This document shows positions 58,040 through 64,000 of a stretch of DNA of 64,000 nt, one piece after another. The notes below the pieces were generated by a model. That model worked only from the letters and a program-made list of their open reading frames with translations. It made no database searches and had not been told where the DNA came from. Source of the stretch: Euryodendron excelsum (taxonomy: Eukaryota > Streptophyta > Magnoliopsida > Ericales > Pentaphylacaceae); assembly GCA_033060915.1 (NCBI GenBank), contig CM065389.1, positions 26,544,001 to 26,608,000 of the forward strand, read 5' to 3'. The position numbers and the translations under genes were made by a program. How positions within the stretch are numbered: the stretch's first letter is position 1; every line of letters starts with the position of its first letter.

Positions 58040-58700
58040 TCGGAAGGGTTGACCGAGCCTTTAGGGGCAAAACGGTCAATCGGATCGAGAAGCTACTGAG
58101 ACAGACTCGAACTGTCCTGGAAGAAGACTTGGGATTTGGAAACATTATTTAGAATGTTCCCAAAGGTTGCTGGTTTGATTCCCAGAGCCGGTGTGGTTGA
58201 AAAACGTGACCGGCCCACTAGGGGCAAAACGGTCATTTCGTACCAGGTTTACCAAAACAAACTCAGAATGATCCGAAAGCATACAGAAAAGTTGAGGACA
58301 CTATAAAAATCATTCTTAGGAAGTTACCGGTTTGATAACCAGAGTCGGTGTGGTAAAAAAAGGCAACCGGCCCTCTAAGGGCAAAACAGTCATTTTGTAC
58401 CGAGTTTGCCGAAATTGAGTCGGAATGATCCAGAAAGGTAAAGAAAGGTTGAGAACACTATAAAAAGTAGTCTCAGAAGGTTACCGGTTTAATACCCAGA
58501 GCCAGTGCGATCGGAAAAGGCGACCGGCCCACTAGGGGTAAAACGATCATTTTGTACCGGGTTGGCCGGAACTGACTTGGAATGATCCGGGAAGGTAAAT
58601 AAAGGTTGAGAATACTATAAAACGTATTCTCAGAAGGTTACCGGTTTGATACCCAGAGCCGGTGTGGTTCCCGGGGAGTTCAGATGCCTAGGGGCAAAAT
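58040..58700 (-). repeat. Four copies of a ~157-bp unit in the U3 of L3
   Basis: Each unit runs from a GGGGCAAAACGGTCATTT-type segment to GATACCCAGAGCCGGTGTG. The AGAGCCGG-type motif recurs at about 58184, 58339, 58498 and 58655. L1 shows about two such units (19550-19720), so copy number varies between LTRs. Confidence 0.75.
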
Positions 58701-58937
58701 GGCCATCTTAGCCGGAAAGTCTCGAAAAAGGCCCAAGGGGCAGTTTGGTCATTTTTCACTGAAGTGGGCTAGCTGGCACTGGTGTTGACCTGGGTTTTGA
58801 GTGTTTCCGCCACTCTGACGGCGGTCGTCGTGACACAGGGGTTTGTTGGCAATTCCCTATATCGACCTGTTTACGAGTATTTCCGCTACTCAAACGGTTG
58901 TGATGTTTACGAGTATTTCCGCTACTCAGACCATCTA

Positions 58938-59330
58938 GAGGAATAAACTGTCTTGAGAGAGGGATTGGAAAGGGGACTTACCGTCTTCAGAAAGACGTGC
59001 CTGATTTAAAATCGTCTCGAGGAATAAACTGTCTCGAGAGAGGGACTGGAAAACGAACTTACCGTCTTTGAAAAGACGTGCCTGATTTGGAACCGTCTCG
59101 AGGAATAAACTGTCTCGAGAGAGGGATTGGAAAGGGGACTTACCATCTTCGAAAAGACGTGCCTGATTTGAAACCGTCTCGAGGAATAAACTGTCTTGAG
59201 AAAGGGAATGGAAAAGGGACTTACCGTCATCGAAAAGACGTGCCTGATTGGAGTAGATTTACCGTCTCGAGGAATCAACTGTCTCGAGAGAGGGGTTGGA
59301 GTTGGAATTGGAAAAGACAATGCCCCTAAG
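58938..59330 (-). repeat. Five copies of an 81-bp unit in the U3 of L3
   Basis: GAGGAATMAACTGTC recurs at 58938, 59019, 59100, 59181 and 59269 (spacing 81, 81, 81, 88). Each unit contains a possible hairpin, CGTCTT...AAGACG. Because 81 is divisible by three, long open frames appear on both strands (59006-59368 minus, 59078-59405 plus); these are not genes. Confidence 0.85.
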
Positions 59331-59504
59331 GGCATTTTGGTCATTTTGCCTCTATTTGGGCCTAGCAAGCCCGCAAAGCGATGGACAGACGAGATTTGGA
59401 CTTAGAAAGTTGGTTTTGGTTGGAGTATGGCCACAATGACTTGAACACAAGTCTGGACGGAGTGTAGACTACCGAGCGGTCAAAAATGGGGTGCTTACAC
59501 ATCC

Positions 59505-60329
59505 GTGGGTATAACATACATTGTTTTAACTTCCTGTGAAAACTTTAAATAGCTAAATCTAACCGTTTTCAAACAATGAAGATTGAGGCAACGCCCCACC
59601 CTCGACCTCCCTAATCAACTTTGAAAAACCTGATTCAACCTTTCTCAAATCATTAAAGCTAGGGCCATAGCCCACCCTACACCTCCCATTCAATTTCAAA
59701 CCAGTCGATCCATTCAAAAAAGAACCCACCTCAGATGTTTGGCCCTCCAAATCCCAAGAACTTTGTAAAAGAAACCTCACCCCCTCCAGAAACAAACTCA
59801 AAGAAAAGCACAACCCCTCAAAAGATATGTCAACAAAAATCCTATTATGCCTAGCAAAAGCAAAACTTGACAATCAAGCAAACACTGAGTATTTCGATCT
59901 TAAGAAACCTCAATCCAAGAGGCCCCAAATGTCTCCCCTTTAGGCTTAGAGACAGAAGAATTACAAGTACGGAGGAGGCTCTATTGATTTCCCAGGATCA
60001 ACTTCAAAAGTGAAAGCTCTTGTCGAAATCATTTACAAGTTCAAAAATTTTCAAAGACTTTTCCTACAAAAAGTTTCAACGCTAGTCTTAACATTCATTC
60101 TAAAAGATAAAAGCCCTTGCTTTCTTTCGAATCCAAAATTCAGTTTTCAAAAGTCCAAAAATTTCAAAGCTTCAAATATTTTCCACCTATCTAGGTTTTC
60201 TAACTTTTTCTCTTACAAATTTTTATTTCAAAATCAACCTCTGGGTTTCCTGAACATTTCCCTCAAAAAGTTCTAATCACAATGTATCCTAAGTTGTTTC
60301 CTTTAAAAGGTTCTGTTTTTAAAACAACT
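59505..60329 (+). other. E2 internal region, middle part
   Basis: Continues the E2 internal region after L3. Two copies of a ~77-bp unit lie at about 59566-59720 (CCCACCCTNNACCTCCC motif). A 104-codon minus-strand frame (59559-59873) spans them. It has ordinary composition but matches no family I know, and may be a chance frame or the relic of an antisense ORF. Confidence 0.4.
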
Positions 60330-61790
60330 TCTCAAGTTTTAGAGCTTCCTCTAAAAAAGCATATTGGATTTCAGAGCTTCTTTCGAAAAAGAAGATTGAG
60401 TTTTTGTGCTTCCTCCAAAAAAGCAGATTGGGTTTTTGAGCTTCCTCCGAAAAAGCAAATTGGGTTTAAGAGCTTCCTCCGAAAAAGCAGATTAGCTTTT
60501 CAAGCTTCCTCTGAAAAAGCAGATTGCGTATTCAAATTTCCACTGAAAAAGCAAATTGGGTTTCAAAGCTTTCTCCAAAAAAGTAGATTAGGTTTTTGAG
60601 CTTCCTCCGAAAAAAACAAATTGGGTTTCAGAGCTTCCTTTAAAAAATGTAGATTGAGTTTCAGAACTTCCTCCAAAAAAGCAGATTGGGTTTCAAAGCT
60701 TCCTTTTAAAAAGAAAATTGGGTTTCTAAGCTTTCTTCATGAAAAACATATTAGGTTTTAGAGCTTCCTCTGAAAAATCAAAACTTCCTCTAAAAAAGCA
60801 GATTGGGTTTTCAAGCTTCTTATAAAAAAACAAATTGGGTTTTTGAGCTTTCTTAGTAAAAAGCAGATTTGATTTTCAAGCTTCCTCCAAAAAAGCAGAT
60901 TGGATTTTTAAGCTTTCTCCAAAAATGCAAATTTGGGTTTCCGAGCTTCCTCTGAAAAAGTAAATTTGGTTTTCGAGCTTCCTCCAAAAAAGCAGATTGA
61001 GTTTGAGAGCTTCCTCCGAAAAAGCAGATTGGGTTTTTGAGCTTCCTCCAAAAAAGTAAATTGGGTTTTAGAGCTTCCTCTGAAAAGCAGATTAGCTTTT
61101 CAAGCTTTCTCTAAAAAAGCAGATTGGGTTTCAGAGCTTTCTCCGAGAAAGTAGATTAGGTTTTCGAGCTTTCTCCAAAAAAAAGCATATTGGGTTTCAA
61201 AGTTTCCTCTAAAAAAAGTAAATTGGGTTTCAGAACTTCCTCCAAAAAAACAGATTGGGTTTCAAAGCTTCCTTCAAAAAAGCATATTGGGTTTTTAAGC
61301 TTTCTCTATGAAAAGCAAATTAGGTTTCAAAGCTTCTTCTCAAAAAGCAGATTGGGTTTTTGAGCTTCTTCTAAAGAAGCAGATTTTGAACTTCCTTTGT
61401 AAAATCATATTGGGTTTTCGAGCTTCCTCTAAAAAAGTAGATTCGGTTTCTTGGCTTTCTCCAAAAAAGCAGATTCGGGTTTTCAAGCTTCCATTGAAAA
61501 AGCAAATTTGGTTTCCGAGCTTCCTCCAAAAAAGCAGATTGAGTTTCAAAGCATCCTCCAAAAAAGCAGATTAGGCTTCAGAGCTTCCTCTGAAAAAGCA
61601 GATTAGGTTGTCTAGCTTCCTCCCAAAAAGCAGATTGCGTTTCAAAGCTTCCTCCAAAAAAATATATTGGGTTTTTGAGCTTTCTCTGTCAAAACCAGAT
61701 TGGGTTTCTTAGGTTCCTTCAAAAAAGTAGGTTGGGTTTTCAAGCTTTCTACGCCAACAACATATTAGGTTTCTGAGCTTTCTCCTTCAA
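60330..61790 (+). repeat. 32-bp tandem array of E2 (about 45 units)
   Basis: Units read GAGCTTCCTCCAAAAAAGCA then GATTGGGTTTTT, about 32 bp (for example 60441 to 60473), with scattered changes and one- or two-base length differences. It lies in the 3' untranslated part of E2. Variable tandem arrays in this position are known in Tat/Ogre elements and can seed satellite DNA. Adjacent units fall in successive reading frames, giving open frames (60282-60599, 61308-61574) with a 32-residue period. Confidence 0.9.
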
Positions 61791-61798
61791 AAGTAAAT

Positions 61799-62097
61799 AT
61801 CAACCTTGAACCTCCCGAGAGGAGCAACATTCCGCCAGATAGAGAGACAATTCAAGAAGAATCAGTTTCTAGACTTCAACTTTGAACCTCCTTAGAAGAG
61901 CAACATTCTGCTAGACGAAGAGATAGTTCGAGAAGAATCAGTTTCCAAATATCAACCTTAAACCTCTCTAGAGGAGCAGCATTCCGCCAAACGGAGCATC
62001 AGTTCAAGAAGAATTAATGTCCAGACATTAGCCCTAAAACTTCCTAGAAGAGTACCATTCCTCCAGATGGAATGCCAGTTCAAAATAACTTACTCTC
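61799..62097 (+). repeat. ~77-bp tandem repeat, four units
   Basis: Units start at about 61799, 61876, 61952 and 62028, each with TCAACCTTGAACCTCCC-like, GAGGAGCAACATTCCGCC and CAAGAAGAATCAGTTTC segments. The last unit is the most diverged. Confidence 0.85.
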
Positions 62098-62180
62098 CAA
62101 AATTCTTCAACTCCGATCCCTCTGACTGCCTCGCAGTCAACATGGGATCCTTCGTTTTTCATTTTTCGTCTTTAACAAGC

Positions 62181-62213
62181 AAAGACAAAAAAAGAGGGGC
62201 AGCTATAAGCACT
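62181..62213 (+). other. E2 polypurine tract
   Basis: AAAAAAAGAGGGG followed by CAGC and the 3' LTR start. This is the expected plus-strand priming site and marks the LTR border. The preceding 62098-62180 shows nothing else. Confidence 0.7.
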
Positions 62214-64000
62214 CCATTTTTGCTCGCTCGATAATCTCTGACCTGACCGAAATCCCTTTCAAAACTCTGTAAGCACATTCAATCCCAAATCAACTTTTAA
62301 ACCCCAAACCAATCAGTCAACCGCTTCTTGGGCCCGCTAGGTCCAATAGAGGCCTAATTACCAAACCTGCCCCTTGGGCCTCTAGGCACGTCCGTGAGAA
62401 AGTTCAAAATCCATCAAGACGGCAAGTCCACCCTTCCAAAATGTTCGCAGAAAGTTTGGTGTGTTCAATATGCCATCCTAACCAATTTTGGTCCTATTCT
62501 GGTTAACTTTGGTCAAAATGATCGTTTTACCCTTAGGCACCCCAGCACAGTACAAATCTCACCAAACAACGAAAACACCTTCAGGACCATCCTTGAACAG
62601 TCCAGCACGCTTAACATGCCACTCCAACCCATTCTAACCTTTTTCAACCAATCCTGGTTGAAATGACAATTTTATCCCTCGCGACCCAAACGCGCCTCGA
62701 AACTACACCGAACCTGGGCATTGAACGATGGGTCTCATTATACACTCCTATTTAACCTAAGATGAATCTCATAACTCCAAACACTCCTGACTCAACGAAA
62801 GTCCCCCTAGAGCATCTCACTAACACTCTGTCAGGGTTGTCTTTTCTCTCGATTCCCTAGTTATAACGCATTATCAAATGACTTGAGAAATGCATAAACT
62901 AGAAAATTCCCAAAAGCACGTCCATAGGTCTTTCCATTGATATGGCTCGATCGGAAGGATCGCTTCTCGAAGCCTCTCGTCACATGGCTCGAAAACTACC
63001 ATTTTCAGTAACCCCTGGAGCGTCTCACAGACGTTACGCCAAGGTTGGCTTTTTCTCCAATTTCCTGATTATAATGCATTGTCAAATGATTTGAGAAATG
63101 CATGAGTTAGGGAATTCTCAAAAGTATTTTCAAAACACTTTCCATCAGTAAGGCCCGATTAGAGAGATCGTTTCCCGAAGGTCCCAATCACAAGGCCCAC
63201 AAACGGCTACTTTTGAACACCTGCGAAGCGTATCACAAACACTTCGCAAAAATATATTTTTGTGCACACTTTTCAAGACAATATTTCACTATTTCGAACA
63301 CCTTTCAAGCTTTCTAAAAATTCAAAATTCATAAGAAACACTAGGAGAACATCGTGGTGGCAATCGATTTTCCTGAATCTTTTTCGAATTACACAATTAT
63401 CGAGGCAAAGTTTAAATGAACATTCCCGATGGCGGAGCGTACACTACATACGCCTAGATTTTGATCAGATCGATCAAACTTCACTTAACCCTTAAGATTT
63501 AGCTAGTACAATGTGTGCTACGTGGCATTCTGCCAGTGGAATAGTACTGGCACATGTAGCACGTGGGCTAGGGCAAATTTTACCCAGGTGCATGTAGTAC
63601 ATACGCCAATCCTCTCCAGCTTTACCTATAAATACAGGCCTCCTCCTTTGCATATTCCAGAATCAAAATTGATTGCGAAGCTGTACTAAAACTGCTCCAG
63701 AATCTCGAATTCCTATATACATCCCACGTTTCAAACACTTAGGATAGATTCCATCTCCCCCTAACTCATACACTACACCTATATAGCCTTCAATGCCATA
63801 GAATACATCATTCCAGCCCCTTCAAGCCTCTTCAAGGTTATTAAAGCTCAAGTCAAGGCATCCATAGAGATTTTGAAGTGTTTGAAAGCAAAATGTAGTA
63901 TTCCTTTCATATTTTTACAATCCCCACTCCTCTCTTCTCCCTCCTACCCTACTTAGGTTATTCTCCATTTTAATTCCTACCTTCTACCCCCCTTTCTTGT
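62214..64000 (+). mobile_element. E2 3' LTR, first 1.8 kb (family B)
   Basis: Starts TATAAGCACTCCATTTTTG (one change from TGTAAGC) and aligns by eye with 38521-39695 and, beyond the 3130-bp insert, 42826-43230. It continues out of the window. It contains AAAATGACAATTTTATCC-type modules, the promoter region, and downstream text ending CCCCCTTTCTTG. Confidence 0.85.
63546..63634 (+). promoter_or_regulatory. E2 3' LTR inverted repeats and TATA box
   Basis: CTGGCACATGTAGCACGTGG (63547-63566) and GGTGCATGTAGTACATACGC (63586-63605) around an AGGGCAAATTTTACC spacer, then CCTATAAATA at 63625-63634. This TATA box is intact, unlike its counterpart in the 5' LTR. Confidence 0.6.

Larger units (their letters stand above)
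54491..59499 (-). mobile_element. L3: solo LTR (family A), minus strand
   Basis: On the minus strand it runs from TGTAAGCACCCC (ending at 59499) to GGGTACGACA (54491), 5009 bp, flanked by perfect duplications CATCC (54486-54490 and 59500-59504). It is longer than the other family A LTRs because of extra tandem units in its U3 (58040-58700 and 58938-59330). It has a clean promoter region and an intact PBS-core copy. No gene is present. Confidence 0.92.
38521..64000 (+). mobile_element. E2: non-autonomous LTR retrotransposon (family B), right end outside window
   Basis: 5' LTR 38521-51068, PBS 51071-51089, internal region to 62213, polypurine tract, and 3' LTR from 62214. After subtracting nested insertions, the 5' LTR is about 4.6 kb and the internal region about 6.1 kb. 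No gag or pol domain could be recognised, so it belongs to the large non-autonomous type. The left flank (CTTAT, 38516-38520) should recur after the 3' LTR. It carries three nested insertions: the 3130-bp block, L2 and L3. Confidence 0.85.

Noticed and set aside
59006..59405. Open frames of 69-120 codons on both strands
   Set aside because: They arise because the 81-bp tandem unit is divisible by three and lacks stops; no conserved protein is visible.
60330..61790. CRISPR-like array of 32-bp repeats
   Set aside because: Units are adjacent with no unique spacers, and the context is a plant retrotransposon. It is a plain tandem array.
1..64000. Host protein-coding gene
   Set aside because: Every stretch could be assigned to LTRs, element interiors or their repeats; no frame with host-gene-like domains or exon structure was found.

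Overview
The window is seed-plant nuclear DNA made almost entirely of nested long-terminal-repeat (LTR) retrotransposons. I found no host gene, rRNA, tRNA or CRISPR array. The only recognisable proteins are decayed pieces of the Tat/Ogre lineage of Ty3/gypsy elements: gag, protease and reverse transcriptase on the minus strand (27371-30782 and 705-913), a gag remnant on the plus strand (10053-10721), and an antisense plant-mobile-domain (PMD) pseudogene (about 12931-14003). Organism: a seed plant, probably an angiosperm. I cannot name the species.

The LTRs are recognised by a start of TGTAAGCACCCCATTTT, an end of GYGACA, and in three places a primer-binding site (PBS) resembling TGGCGACTCCACTGGGGAC two bases beyond the LTR end. 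They fall into two related families, called A and B here, each about 4.5-5 kb when intact. Target-site duplications (TSDs) of 5 bp let the stack be unfolded.

Host element H lies on the minus strand. It comprises a partial LTR (1 to about 704), RT (705-913 and 27371-28370), PR and gag (to 30782), leader (36049-37522), PBS (37523-37541) and a 5' LTR from 37544. It was hit by S1 (914-27365, a plus-strand solo LTR with an internal duplication), by S2 (30783-36043, plus-strand solo LTR) and, inside its 5' LTR, by E2 (38521 to beyond the window end, plus strand). S1 was itself hit by the full-length element E1 (3334-23196), whose 3' LTR carries a minus-strand solo LTR, L1 (15999-20711). E2 carries two minus-strand solo LTRs, L2 (43231-48005) and L3 (54491-59499), and an unrelated 3130-bp TG...CA insertion (39696-42825). 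An 802-bp DNA-transposon-like insert sits in the 5' LTR of E1. Nesting reaches four levels.

Removing S1 brings two halves of the RT reading frame back together in the same frame, which supports the reconstruction independently of the TSDs. E1 and E2 lack recognisable pol but share the PBS and leader layout of H, so they look like non-autonomous relatives that would have used enzymes supplied by H-like elements. E2 has a 32-bp tandem array and a 77-bp array just before its polypurine tract. E1 has the antisense PMD remnant in the corresponding place.

The most interesting signals are in the LTRs: paired inverted repeats upstream of the TATA box whose two arms differ in concert between families A and B, a conserved island of about 75 bp inside otherwise degenerate repeats in all nine informative LTR copies, and a short copy of the PBS within the LTR near its 3' end. 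All boundaries and homologies were read by eye. No alignment or database search was run.
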